From NCBI GenBank assembly GCA_017562135.1, contig QEYB01000841.1:992001-1056000 (forward strand): 64,000 bases of DNA, read 5' to 3'. A program made the translations under genes and the position numbers. The notes beneath the pieces are model-generated. The model did not search any database. It worked only from the letters and a program-made list of their open reading frames with translations, and had not been told where the DNA came from. Positions within the stretch are counted from its first letter, which is position 1, and every line of letters starts with the position of its first letter. Shown piece after piece: positions 28,701 to 43,700 of the stretch. The DNA comes from Dipylidium caninum (Eukaryota > Platyhelminthes > Cestoda > Cyclophyllidea > Dipylidiidae).

Positions 28701-31700
28701 GAGGGGTCTGGGCCAAGTTCAATTGTCTAAATGAAGAGACTTAAAAAGAAGCTACCGCGTTGGTGCTGTGATCGGTACACATGTTTAAGGCCTTTCATCG
28801 AAATGTCTAACTGTTTTGGGACGGATGTAAAAGTACCTGAAGAATAAACATGGAGAAATTGGACTCGCAGATATCCCCGATGAATCTCAAGCATTGCGAC
28901 CACAATGGTGAAACGATCAGTAGTTCAGCACTATCATAGCTGAGTAATAAAAAGGGACCTTGAAAGGGGTTTCAATGTTTCTAAATCTCAGATGATCCTA
29001 ACCAGAACGCCTACTAAATCACAATCCCGATGGGCGCTATGGCGACCATTCCATTCAACGTCGTGTAGGCTTATCGCTAGAATACTGGTAGAACTGGCAT
29101 GAAAAGTATGTCCGTGCAATGTTGAACACAACCCTACTAACCACTCAGCCTACAAATTGAACTTTTGGAATCTTAGGGCCTTGCATTTGCCAAGACAACT
29201 AATCAAACACCAACGCACAGTTAGAGTGTCCCATTCTAATAACAAAAAAGATTGCCACGCCTTCAGATGACGAGAAAATAAACCCGGAAGCAAAGGCCCT
29301 AAACAACTGACTGTCCATTAATGTGGAAAGCTTGTTTTAGGGGCCACGTTAGGCGAATACATAAGCTATTTTAAGGCTACAGTCACAATTTGTCAAAAGT
29401 ACTAAGTTGGCGGATCCTGTAGCTACCTTCTCCACAAAGCATAAAATGATTCGAAGGAATCAAAATTAAGCGGGTACCGAAGAGGAACTTGCAAGCTCCT
29501 ATAAATGTGGGAAGGTGTGTTTGAAGAGGGGCGACCTACTTTCTTGCGTGGGTGGTGGTGCGAAGCACAAAGAGCACACAAGGTCTAACGCCCACGCGAG
29601 GGGGATTGTTCAAACATGCGCGCATAAACAAATGACGCACAAAGAGAGAACAGCAGTGGTCAAAAAGAAACACTATAAATTAAAACCAAACTATATAAAG
29701 TGGATATATCAAAAAGTGCTTGATGACACAGTTGATGTTTTTCATAATTGGGATCATAAGAGAGGCAAGAGAAAAAAGAGAACACAGGCGGTTAGAAAAG
29801 CGATGTCGGATATTGGAGGTAAATTTTGGGTGGTCATGGAGGCTGGCGATTGTAACAGAAAGAATTAAAAGGCTTTTTCGAAATCGGGAGTTCATTGTAC
29901 GGAAAAGTGCCCTTTTTTACAGAGAACAAAACCCCACACTCAAATAAAACTGTGATCAAGCCAGTTTCTGGGAGAATATGAGCTAAAAAGCATGCACAAT
30001 GTTTATAGAAGGAGTATCTAATTTATCAAATTTAAAGGATGTTCGAAAAGAGCCTTGAAAGTGGTGGAGGTGGACACTAATGAACGAAAAGGAATGCAGA
30101 CTAGCCATACACGAAGAACGGCAACCGTCTCAAGCATCTCGGCCATGAAGGTAGAAATGCCACGAAGCTGACAATCGGCGGCCCCGACACGTGCCATGAT
30201 GGCGTCCACGGGGACCAGGTACGCAGCGGAGGCGGGTACGAAGCTGCCCGCCTGGGCCATTGCCACGACTACGCCCGTCTAAAATAGAGGAAGGAAAAGG
30301 GTAGTAAACACATCAAACTACCCACCTCTTCCACCTTTTTACCTGCTAGGCCCATCTACTAATTGGTAGTTTCGAAACTGCGGTGGTAACTGAGGTGAAA
30401 ACTAATTTTTCAGGCTTATGGCTAATACGCCTGCACGATTGTCTTGTATTTTTTCTTTTTCGCTAATGCACTGAACTTAATACAGAATTCAAGCAACATA
30501 CTGGTACTATTCAAAGAAATTGTAAATCCCTGCGCGAAAGGTGTCAAATTACCGTGGATGGCGTCTGATGTAAAGAGACGAAGGAGCCAGCATTTACATT
30601 AGAGATATTTTTTAATATAAAGCGGACGAAAAGGGGACTAGTGTGAAAGGAACCACACAAGTTCTTAAACTTCCGCCTCTTGGTGAATAATTTTCCGCTT
30701 TACTCAGCAGAAGCCTAAAAGAGTATGAACAAAAGTTTCGCAAACAATTGTGGACAGAAAATGACCTTAATCTCAAAAGTTTCATAAATATTCTTGGTCT
30801 AAAAAAATACACTAAACGCAGGATAGTATTCTCGCTCCATATCACGGAGAACAAACAAAAGCTGGGAAAGAAATAACAACTGTCGATTACATTGTTCAAT
30901 GAATCTTCTCAGCCAAAGTCGGCATCTGATCCATAAAATTTTTAATAGGAGATGAAAGCAGGATAATCAGTACTGCTTCACTTCCACTTAGAAGTACTGT
31001 GGATAAAAACGGACCAAAAGGAGATGAAATATTTTTAAAGGGAAGGCAGAGGAGCAATTATTTATTTCTGAAATTGGTGACGACGGATCATCGAGAGAGG
31101 GGTTAAAATGGCGGCATCATTTCGCCTGCGGCGCCTACTAAAGTGGGCGAGTGAAATTGGCAGTCCCCTTCAAGGCTATGCGAACGGAGGTGAACAGGCA
31201 CACACACACACACACACAAACGCAACATTTGGATGCCACCGACAGAAGGTGAGAGTGAGAGAGAGAGAAAGTGAGAAATGGAGTGCGTGCAAATGCATGT
31301 CTAATTTATTCGGAATCTCCTAAACAGAAGTTTGCTTCGAATGCTTTAAATATTCAGAGCTGATGAGAAGGCACCACCACTTTTTGGCCCAGACTTAATT
31401 TCTCGCAATGATTCTATGGGTTAAGAAGAACAGAACCCATCAAAGTTATCTTTAGAATCCGTAAAATTAGTACCTTCAGGTAAACATATAACAAGTTTTA
31501 TCGGAATTAAATTGTCACGATGAAGCTTTTTTGGGAAAAAATTAACTTTAAGCCGAGCACACTTGCATTAAGCATGTTTCAGGCACTCTCAGGGGCCGCC
31601 TGCAGTCGGTTAAAGGAAGCAAACATGGAAGCCTAGGAGTAAAACTGAATAGAAAAGAAAAGAGTTAAATGAAAGCTATGAATGAGCAAGTTGCTGTCTT

Positions 31701-34700
31701 GGTAAGGACAAAGAGTTCACTCAGAAAGACGGAGGCGACTAATTTTTCAGCCAGGACAGGAAAATGAAAAGCGATATTTCAAAAAGGCTAAATTTCAGCC
31801 ACTTCCTAATTTTCGTATTTAGCTACTTTTGGGATTCCCATGATGCTCAAACATCCTTCATTTGTCAACTGAACAACCTGTTGAGATGGAGTTCGCAAAC
31901 ACCTTAGTAAAATAATCATGGTGGCGTAAAACACGGATGATGATGATAAGAGGGGGAAAAATAGAAAAGTACGACGAGAAAATTAGTGAGCTGTAGTTAA
32001 AAACACATGCAGAGGGGACTGCCTAACTTTCCCACAGCAGACAATAACTCACTAGATTTAAAGGCGGGAGATCAGAATGCATTCACATTAAAGTGGATAA
32101 TAAAGTGAAAAGCCTTACGCCACGAATGTAGGTCGACTTGCCACCCATATTTGGTCCGGTTATCGTCTTGAAGATTTGTTTGCCTGGAGAATAAGGAAAT
32201 AAAAGGCGAATCAAGGATGCGCGAAGGAGTGTACAACGACATTAGTACAGGCCAATGCAAAAAAGAATACATGAATTCTTCTTTTAAGTCCAAAATGTAG
32301 CTTAGATAAGTTCTATTAGAGAAGGTAAGAGTCCCCCAATGTCTTCGAGGAGTGGTTGTTATGTGCCGAAAAGATCTCGCAACTACTCCGATTGACATTA
32401 CCGTATTGACACGAAACTCGATTATTAAACGACCAAAGAAATGGGTGCAAATTGTGACGTAAAGTGAAAAACATTTCGAAAGTAAGGATGCAGTGCATAT
32501 TATTTCAACCAACTGACGATCATACTACTTAAAAGTAGGCACACTTCATCACAAGAGGCAATGAAATCAGGCCAAAATCACTTGAGGTGTAATTTCCGAA
32601 TAAGCCTAAGCCGAGGTAAACGTGTCGTAAAGGCCCAAGGCTGTTGGAAGTACAACATTTGCCAGGAAAACTACAAAAATCGAAAGCAAGATATATTTAG
32701 TAACTTATCCTAATACCGTAGGAAATAGTGTGGGAGGAATGATGGATGTATTCACCAGCATCGAGATTATGTCGATTTCAAGGAAAATTGGCACTTGAGA
32801 AAGTCGCTACTTGTTACAGAACAGTAGGGGTCAATCTTCAAAACGACCATTCAAACAAAATTCGCAGAAAGCAAAACGCCTACCGCGTTCAAGATGGACG
32901 TTGTTAGGAATGACCGAGACACCGTCTTGAAACTCGAGGCAAGGATGGCGGAAGTCGTGGAGACGAATGCCGCCACCACCGCCACCGTCGGAGTGACGCT
33001 CAGTGAAGTGAGGCCGCACGTACTGCTGGGGCGCTGAGACCGCAGCAATTGCCAAGCTGACAACCACGTCCAACTGGGCGGTACAATTGCCCAAAGCATA
33101 AAGGGGCTCCAAGTAACCACCTGGAAGAAGCATAATGCCCGGTTGCTTAGAAGGATAAATAGGGGTTAAGGGAGAAAGACCTTAAACTAACAGAAAATAC
33201 CCATCCCAATTTAAATAGCAGAAATGTACCACAAGAGCATTGGGTAAATTTAAATCATCCTAAACGGAAATTGGTGGGAGCGGATGGAAGACACAAAAGG
33301 CATTCCAAGTATACAGCGAGGTCCACAGACACAGCCCAATCATCAAATAAAAAATAGACTATTTGGAATGTGGTAAAAATATTTGAGAAAAGCACATTCT
33401 CTCCACTGGAATTAAGCCGCGGTTATACTTGACTACACATTAACAAAGGTGAATATAACAGTGGCATTGGTTGACCGTTGACAGTAGTTTTGGCGTTTGG
33501 TAGTCAAGTAAGTGTATCTTTTCCACGCCGGCATGGATTACTACGATTCTATTCTTTATAGCATTCAAAGCTGATACTGATATTTTCGCCTCGTTCACCC
33601 CTACCAAGTAGACATGTCGGAACTATTTTAAGCATGGGTTTCAACGGCTGATTGACTTTTCAAGCAAGCGTTTTAGACAGCCTTCTTAAAGAGAGTTGAA
33701 CTTATGTTACTGTGCCAACAATGCTGAACCATCCGAAGTCAATACATAGCGACTCTGTCTCCGTTACGATAATGAATAAATGTACTCATAACGTCTAAGC
33801 CAGTGGTAGATCAAGGTTATTTTTCGTCAGTAGGCCAGACATGATTCTCAAAATTTTCAAGAATAATCAGAGAGCTACATCGAGAGCATCCTTTATAAGA
33901 AGAAGAGCGTGAAGACGTCGTATATGACAGTATTGACAGGATGTCAGAATAAAAACGTGAACAATTGAATCAGTCACATTTAACTCAAAGCCTGTAAAAT
34001 GGACCACTAAGAAAAGTATGTCATCAAGCTGAGTAAAATTACTTAAATGTCATGGCGGTTCTACAATGGGAATACATAGGCCGTTAGAGTAAGTCAGTCA
34101 ACAACAATGAGAAGCTGTTGAAATTTTTTAAAGGTCTTAAAATTCGTTTGGAAGCCGGTGAAGAGCCTAATTATGGGTGTCGGAAGCACAGCATCGGAAA
34201 TATTTTCTGAGAGTACACATGCGAACTCTTTAACTTTTATGTAACCCGACTGGTACACCAATGGCATGGAACAATGCCCATGCCACCCACTCATCTATTC
34301 GTATGGTTCTCCCTTACATTGCTAATAAAACCAATTTTAGACTACTACACTTTACGACGTCTTCATTGATAATTCAGATAATACGTAGACTCACCAGATA
34401 CAGTGAGAATTTCTTTAACAATACATTGCTGGGCTTTTGCGTACTCCTCTTTAAGACCGACGTATCGTTCGCTGAGAAGACTCAATTCATCCGACCGGCA
34501 ACGCACTCCAGCCTTCTGCATGTCGATCTTCTTCAACCAACTGATTCCACGGATGTGCTTTTCCATCTAAGAGGTGTGGATTTAGCATTGAAGTTAGTCT
34601 ATTAAGCAGCCTCCTGTATTTTAATTATGCAAAAAACGGGAAGGAACCTTGAGTGTTACGCGAAAGAAGTGCCCGACGCCTTCCGCAAACTCCAGTTTTA

Positions 34701-37700
34701 ATGCTTTACCGGGTTCCAGACCCACTTTAGAAGCCACCTAAATAAAAAAATTACGTAAAAAGTCCGTGAATGAGAATATCCTGCTGAATTTCCGTTCAAA
34801 TATCATAGGTAAAAGTCAATAAAGCGACGAAACCGATTACTATTCTATAAAAATTTATTGGAAACTGTAATAGGGCAACTAAATGCCCGCAACTTTCTAA
34901 ACCAATTTATGACATGCTACTAACTAGCATTATAAGTAGAGCCACATTATTTACGACAGACAGTTATGCAATATTAAATAGTATGTCGATTTAAACTACC
35001 TTAGATCACGTTTAAAATAAGCTAGCTGTTTTTAACGCCAAAATATGTGTTTTCTGTGCGTGAGCGATGGCAGTTATACGATTCATGAGTACTCGGCATG
35101 AATAATTCCATGGACAAGGATGCACGAACGCCGTCCGCGTTTTATGGATGCTAAGGCGAGAAAAGGGGTGAGGGGGTGGATAGGAAGCTTACCTCCTCAA
35201 ATTCTCTGAAAATGTCAGCTTCGACAGCATCCAAATGCTCTTTTATCCCTGAAACAGGAAACAGACAGGGAAAAGAAGCATCAGATTTCAAGTGTTGGAA
35301 GAAAAGAGATTTAGAAGGAGAAAAACGATGGACTCCAATTCTAAAAATTTAGCAATCTTCTCCAGATATAGCATCAATTTCCCCTCAAATTAACTGTCCC
35401 ATGCTATACCTGAATTTGGAACAGCATGCGGTTTTTGTTAGAGATTCGATCCCAAGGAAGAGGATTGTTTTTAAAAGCAATCGAAAGTCGAAAGAGACTG
35501 TGAGTGTAGTTGAGGAAAGACACTTTCATAGTGACCACCGTGCTCCCGCCTTTTGTCCTATGGCCTTAACTTCAACAGCTGACGATCGGAATGTTGTTTG
35601 GAAGAACAGTAAAACATGAAGAAAATACCATAGACAAATCAGTTATGTGCGGCTCAGGCATTTCGTTTCGGGTGCGGGGTGAAGCGTTGGAAAGAAAGAA
35701 CGCATTATACTATGTTTTCAAAATCAAAGGGAGTTCAAATGAATGTCCCTTGAAGATGCACAATAAATTACGGTGTTGTCGAGAGCGAAAACTATAGTGT
35801 TATTCGAAAGAAGAGCTACGACCCAATTTAATTTTTGTAAGACCAATAGAGAGGAATCTTACTTGATTCTACGTTGGATGAAAAACAAGAGTAGGTGAGG
35901 TGTTAAGATCTGCGAGACTGCCAGACCGCTACAGCTGCCCAGTCGACCTGCCGCTCGTCGTTAATAATTTTTGCATCAACTGCAGTGAAATATCTTCTTA
36001 TCCACTATCAACGTGTACTACGATAGAAATCGCGTCTAACGCACTTGTGGGTGCCGATTTCCACCAGATAAGAAGCATTTTAGTTGTAAGCTTCTTGATT
36101 AAAACACATGAATACTCGGACGAAGTGTAATGAGAGGAGAAGACTTAAGAGGAACGGACTTGGAAAAGCGAATGAGGGAAAAAATTCTAGTTTATTCGTT
36201 TTTATAAACAGCAGGCGAAATATGAGTAGGGAAGATAAATACACTAAGAACGAATGAAACGAGTGGAATACATCGGGGGGTAGATTCACCTCAGGAAGCA
36301 GATAAATTCTCTTCTCTCTATTTCACATTCGTAGTTATAACGTAGGGGCAGTATGCTAGTAAAGGGATAAAAATTCAGGGCTTTGTTGCACGGAAGGTTG
36401 GACTTTCTACAGCCCTCGACTAAGACCATCTATAATAAAGGCCCCGGTGAGAAATATCGCAATATACTTATCAATTCTTTAAATACATCAAATACCTCAG
36501 AGGCACCGATAAGGAAATTGACGGTTTTAACCACCAAAAAGTGTGCAAAATTTTCTCGAGGCAGTCATAAAGACGAAAAATACCCTCTAATCAAGGGCAG
36601 ATTAGATGTTTTGTCAGTCAAAAGATACACAAAAATGCTGGTTCTATAGCCATTTATATTGACTTCCATATGAGGTTTGGGTCATGAATAAAGACAAGTT
36701 CAGGTCTGAAGTGGAACTTATAGCAAATGACTATCCGAGTTGTCATTTAGGGGCGTAAAAATGATATACATGATCAAATGCTGTGTTGTCTAATAGTAGA
36801 ACAGGGGTCACCGAAATCGTTATTTATTTCACTTCTCCCGTCGAGTACCCTACACGGGCCCATATTCTTTCATGAAAAAGGAAAGAAATAGAGCAACAAG
36901 AAAATTAATTTTCTCACAACATTGAAATACTAGAACAAGATGAAAGTTATGGAGATAGCATGCATAAATGACAAATTACCCAGACATGTGTTGAAGGAAC
37001 CTCCCCTCACCTCTGCTAAGGTGAGAGTGAAGGAAGTAAAGATTCAGGAAGATAATAGTGTTATTAAGATGGGAAAGGGAGTAAATCACATGGGGGTCGA
37101 AGAACTATTTTTTTTGACCTCAGAATGGAATCTTCACGAAAAGGGGAGGGTCGAGAACAAATTAAAATTGCGATTCATGTCAGTACCATATGAAGATGAC
37201 TTTATATCACCTTCCTCGACTCTAATTGACGGAATTTCTTACTTGCTTCTCCTGTAAACTCTTTTAGTCAGGTTATTGAAATGTAGCCTCCAATGCACAT
37301 AAGTCTTGGATGGGAGTAACTGAAAAGTCACTGTAACGACGCATTGGTGTTGGGTTAGAGATCAAAGTAATGGCCCAACCGATGGGGAGATAGAGCAAAT
37401 ATAGCATTTGTGAAGTGTGTAGCTACAAGGTCCAACATTTCCACATCGTATTGGGAGAAGAAGCAAACTGAAAACTAAAAGTGATAAGGACAAAAAGCAA
37501 AACAAATTCGTGGGGAAGTTATGAGTAGTTCACACATTTTCATGAGGATTTAATGAGCAACATGAGGAAACAATCTTAGTGTATTGAGCTCAAATCAAGC
37601 CAGTTTTCAATAAATGGTCAAAAGGTCCCCATCACTTAGGTTGAATAGTGAAAAGCGAAAAGAAACTTTTGCAATTTCTCCATCCCAAATATGCCGACGG

Positions 37701-40700
37701 CCATAAGGAGAAAGGAAGTAGGTTGACGTAGAATGGAGATCAGTTTAAACGCTAATGGGTCACATAGACCACCATAAAGACGCTCTTTTTGATCAGGATT
37801 TAGCAGTGATTTGGCGAATAGAAGTAGAGAAAATAGGACTTGCCTCGTAACTCCTCATCAAAATCCCATCTAACAATGAAATCATTCTGCTTTGCTGCCT
37901 CAAGATCCAGTGTCGATTCAATCATCTGACAGAATTTGCTGAAGTTCTCAAGCGCAGCCTGTATTTAAAAGAACAGTGGGACGGAATTTCAACTCGCTTG
38001 TTTTGAGTTATGCTACTGCAGCACTAAGAAGTCCACTAAGGTGAATAAGTGTGGCAGTTTACAAATGCGTAAATGTAAAAGTTCAATAATATTTAACGCA
38101 AACAGGAGTCGAATTCGACAGGTTATTATGAGCAAATAATCCAATCTCAACCACAAGAGAGGGGAAAATTAGAGTGAAAAAGGCCTCGATTTCCTCAGTA
38201 TAAAGATAAATAATTGGGCACTTACTTGGAGGTCACGAACGAAACAATGTTCTAGGAGCGATGCATGCCTACTTTCACTCCGACGAAGGTGGTTTGTTGC
38301 CTCTGGCAAGTGCCCCAATAGTTCATATATACGATAGACATCCTGGAGAGAAGAAAAGAGTTGTCATCATTTTCACAGTAAGTTAAATTTTTTGTGGTGG
38401 GAGAAACATGCAAACGTTTGATTGGTGAAACACCCAAAGGCCACATAATTCGATTGGTCGGCAGATGGTATTTAATGGTCCTCGTACTCCCAAAATCCTT
38501 GCGACACAAACACTGAAATGGAGACCCCGGGAGTCCACCTTTTTGCTGCACTAGCATTCACACTTCTCCTGGCAACGCTGGAGGGCGGATGCACAAGACT
38601 GCAAGACATGCCGCCAGGCATAAGGACGTCTGAGAATCTGCTTCCTTCTTCCAGTTCCTCTTCATCCCAACAACTACCTGACCTTGACTTCCCTCTCGAA
38701 GACCCTTGGGGTAAGTAATCCACCATCCAAACCCAAATTAGATAGATGCATTCGACGTACCATAGCGCTAGTCCCAATCACGAACTGAGTCTTTTTGGTT
38801 TACAACCTTCGCCCACTACAATGATCTAGTCGAATCCCACTACATGAAATTCGGTTATTGTGTTAGCTAATTTCCATAATTTTACAACAAACACACATTT
38901 TGGCAAGTAAAATTCACCGTTTTGTGTAAGATTCTCCGTAGTAAAGATATATAGCTGAACTTGAATTGATGTGAAAAAAAAACAATATAGAAAAGGAACG
39001 ACTAATTGCAAAAAGTAGATAATGCAAAGACAAAAGAACATTAAAGCAGAATAAGATGACCTCATCAGTGTAGACAGAAGCCGAAACTTTTAGCGATATT
39101 AGCAAATATGGGAAAGTGCCTGATACAAACTACTTACCTGGTGGTAAATTATAATTTCATCAGTCTTAGTTACAGACTTGCCAAAACATGACACTTCCTC
39201 GCGGTATAGACGTAATATTAAAAATGTCCCATTCACGCATAATTACTTAGTCATTAGAGTAGAAAGCGATTACATTTATCATGCGTAACTTCCTCGTCTG
39301 ACCGTTTTTCAGTGAAAGGAGGCTTTCTGTATACTTGTCAAAATGTAGGGGAAGACTACTTGCCCATACTGAGGAAAAGGCCGTGGGCGCTGCCGGACCC
39401 ATTGCACTGTTGCCTATTGAAACTCAGTTGTTGTCGTAAAAGAGGCACCCATGCTTATCCGTGAGAGGAGGTAGGAGAAGAACCGCCAGACAAGAGACTG
39501 GACTGTCCTACTTTTATCTTTTTGTGTCAATTACTGCGAATATAAAGGTGCTCACTCAAAACCTTAAATATTTTAGATGGGAATACCGGACAGTAGGAGG
39601 GTAGACATTTACAAGTGATAAAAAAATTAGCGGGAAGATAATAAGAAAACTGAATTAAATTCTTCACATGGAACACTTTCCTTCCAAAATCTTAGAAACA
39701 ACTTTTCAGTTTAGACTCGAAAAGAAACACCTCTTTTTAACTTTTACGAGAGGTATCTCATAAGTTGACGACCGAATAAGTGGAATAAAAAATCAGCCCT
39801 GTTTCTTGAAGAGACGATAAAAGAAAGAAAATACCTGCTGTAGCAAGATTATTCTTGATTTCACAAAAAATATGTATGAATTTCAGGAAAAACGTGAGTC
39901 TAATGAACTTCATTTTCAGTGAAAACCACCGTTAGATACCTAGGGTGTTTTAAAACTAAAAATTTATCCGAAAAGAAGAAAACTGGTCAGACTTAAAATC
40001 AAGGACTTTGGAGATTATTTTAAAATTAGAACGCCGAGTGTTCCAATTGTTTACTCATTAAGGTGTTTGCAGGTGTGATTTTATTGCACCCTTCTGCTCG
40101 GTTTCGTCAGGTTACTGCTAACGTCAAAATTGCGGATGACACGTTGGGTTTTGAATTAGATGGGTTCGTTGAATTTGGTTTCAGAAGCACGGCAGAACTT
40201 CGAGAGAAAAGGCTCCCCTGAAGCAGTAATTACAGACATATTCAAGACATCATATCGGTACCATTATGACAATTGAAAAAAACGAAGCCAAATGTACTCT
40301 AGGAATCTGGAATTTTGTCAGTAACACTTCTACGGGGACAGACAAATACAACAAAAGGATGGTCAGAATGGTGCAGGAGAAAAAAATGAAGTGGACATTA
40401 AATGGCGCCGGAAGTCTTATTTTGAAGTTGTCCCGTCAACACTACCTACCAGTACAAATGACAGATGAGTTTAATTCACTTGATTTGTCAAAATTTACAC
40501 ATAAGAAGTGACCACTGCTTCCTGCTCATAAGGACAGTGTTTTGACTTGATACACGATTACAGTTTTTTCGTTTCATTGCAAGATTATGTCGAGTTTCGC
40601 ACACGAAAGAAGATTTAAAGCTTATGGATAATACGCAGGAATTACGCCGACATCCGTAAATTTCTTTTAAAGTTCCCATTTTTTCTCAAACAGACAGCTC

Positions 40701-43700
40701 AAGACGGCAATGAACTAAACTCTTTGATATACACAAGATTTTCGCATTATGCCGTAAGAAAAATAAGAATAAAAAAAACCTAAAATAGGGGAGGAAAGTG
40801 CAGGTGGAAGACAGGGATAGCTTAGGTAATCTATGGAGAGGAATGTTTGATTATTTTACATACGAACAGGCGGAGTTGAGATAAAGCCAACGAAGACGGG
40901 ACCAATAATCTATCCCAAATACATAAAAGACTTCCTTACTTTATCGACTGATTAATTGGATCAAAATAACTTAAATAGCATACCGATCATTTGAAGTTGT
41001 CACAAAGAATTTTTTTCAATACAATACTGAGATTACTGAGATTTTAGCTCGGGAACCAGACCATCTAGACGGTAATACACGACTTTTTATACTTATTCTG
41101 AGGCGAATTAAAATATGTTATGCGATGATGAAGGTGGGCCTAGTCAGATGTTTGAAATAGGTGATGGGTGAAGAAGGAGTGGTCGTAATTGATAAGGAAA
41201 CCGAAAATTAAGAAAAACGAGAACTACACCAATTTCAACATCAACAAAGCATCCCAGATTTGGCATCAATAAGCTACTGCCACTTCTAGCTCGTGGAGAA
41301 ACAAAATAAAACCACGAGACGATGACAGCGGGAAAATAACAATTCATAAAGAGGTGTCCTTGACGAGAAATAGCTCAACAAATAACAAAAAAAGTCACAG
41401 GTATGAGGTTCCACAATACAAGTTCAAAATGGTGCTCGAATTTTACAGTTACTTATAAGGGGCTGATAGAATGTGAAAGAAAAGCATTTAGTTTACCTGA
41501 AGCTTAGCTTTGGAAGTAAGTAGTCGTCGTGCCAGTCTTGGAAGGTCAGGAATCCGTCTAAGGAAGGTTTCGTTTAATGTGTGTCGAAGACAGCTGTCTT
41601 CCACGAAGGCCTCGACTAAGTCAAGCCGTTCGTCTGAAAAGTCGAATACAACGTTTGAAACAGTTTACTAGGAGCAATATAGTAGAAAGTTTGCTTACTG
41701 ATACGAGCAACGTCAGTAAGAGGTTGACGAAGCCAATGTGCCAGCAATCGTTGGCCTTGTGCTGTTCGACAGTGGTTTAGAACGCCATAGACACTATCGT
41801 ATTTATTTGCTAAAGAAGAAAACAAAAGAAACTACTCGTGGGATTACGTAAACTACACGGACCCTAAAAACTATAGTGAAAACGAGGAATAATTTTGGGT
41901 AGATAAGGCGGATTTACAGTACGCAGTAGTCGACAAACAAAGCATCTTTACAAAAGCGTCTTCGGGCACAGATTAGTAATGCCGTAATGGAGAAAAAAAA
42001 ATAAAAATTTCACTTCAAAGAGTGTCATCTGAAATAAATTGAGTAGACTGAAATCTCATTGCTAAACCATAATTGGATTAGGGTCATAAAAACGAAGTAC
42101 ACAAACAGCAGGCACGTCAATTCGGGAAGAGAAACTTTTGTCCTTTTCGCAAATAATTTAAAAGCTCGGTTATGGAAAAAAATCGCAATTCGCCAAACAG
42201 CAACCAAAAGAAATCATTCTAAATGAAGGTATGGAACAATCTTGACGAGAAGTAGTCTTGCTGAAGATTATATTTGGAAAGCATCTAACAGAATATTATG
42301 CGTTATTTGGTTTGTAAGAAGTGTGGGAGAGGTGCTGGTTAAAAGGCAAAAATAAAAGGAATTGAATCAGGCCCAAAGTCAATGTCTACCATTATAACCA
42401 AATTAACAGAGACATGAGTTTGACTCGACATCTCGAATGCCTAAAATTTCTGAGGTTTTCAATAATTTCAAAGTAGATATACCTGTTTCACTTGAAGTTG
42501 GTAAAAGATGCAGAGCGTTTAAGGCAGCGCTGTCCAATCTAACATGATTTTCGAGAGAAAAACGAGACATTGTAAAGGTTTTTTCCATTGTCTCATCGAA
42601 ACGAAGCTAAGCGAAAAATAATTCAATGATAAAAGACTTACACGGAGAAACTTAACGATAGCTCCCAAGCACATGGAGGATTCGGCAATATCAGACTCTA
42701 AAATAATCTTATTTAAATCCAACGAATAATATCATACTTGTGCCAAGGAGATCGGAGATATCAATAGATGAATTGTTATCTTGCTTTAAGAGCATATTGA
42801 AATCATCCAAACGATCTGTAGTAAAATACTCGGCTAAAATTAAAAGGTCGGACGATTAGTGTTCACAAGTGTGCAAAAAAAGGAACAAAAGTAACTCCGT
42901 ACCTTTATCAAGCTCAGTTATGAGAACATTGGATCTTTCAAGAACAAGTTGTAAATAAGGAAGGTGTCCAGGTTTACTGGTGTTTTTTGAGTTAGACACA
43001 TTCAAGTCCGAGCACAGAAGACCACTTGGGACAATGCATTCACGAACGCCCAATTGCAATATTGCTGTTTCAAGATTCGAAAGTAGATTGGAATCAATAA
43101 AATGACCAACAAGGAAAACACGATCATCCAGGTGACAAAATGCCAGCGATACCATCTAAAAGCAGATATATAGTATTGTTGGCATACACAATCACTGCCT
43201 GAGAATTTGACGTATATAGAGAGGAGAGCTGAATCTTCGCTATCCCCGTCGGCAGCGTATATAAAATCTTCTACTGCAATTAAATTGCCAGGAGAAGCCT
43301 AAGAATCATTTCAAAATAGACTCAAGAACCTGCGCAGATAAAGTCCAAATTCCTGCATCAAAAGAATACAATTCCACACGATATTGCTTTGACAAAAGAA
43401 TATAACGGAAAAAATCCGTCTCCTTTTTGGAAATGAATAAAGTGGGGACTGACGTATCATCTACAAAATAAGAATAGATTGATCCATACCAGCCGATATG
43501 TTTCTGACAGAATCATTGGTTTTACGGAAGTTTTTGGCGATAAATACAGCGTCGCTGAAGTGAACAGAAAAGCTTTCCTAAATATGTGAATGAGCAAAGA
43601 AGAGAATATACGCCTCTATCAAAACAGCGAATAGTTGTTTCAGGTTTCTAAAAAGTGAGTTGACAAGGGGCTTGATAATACCGGAGGTAACGACGCCCAA

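Noticed and set aside
29515..29868. 117-residue Lys/Arg-rich plus-strand frame in an MSH2 intron
   Set aside because: Composition follows the purine-rich strand of the intron. No signal peptide, motif or splice partner.
35440..35460. GATTCGATCCC resembling a tRNA B box
   Set aside because: No matching A box, acceptor stem or cloverleaf could be built around it.
36940..37257. 105-residue plus-strand frame in an MSH2 intron
   Set aside because: Considered as a second nested gene, but it has no promoter, leader or conserved motif. Purine-rich bias explains it.
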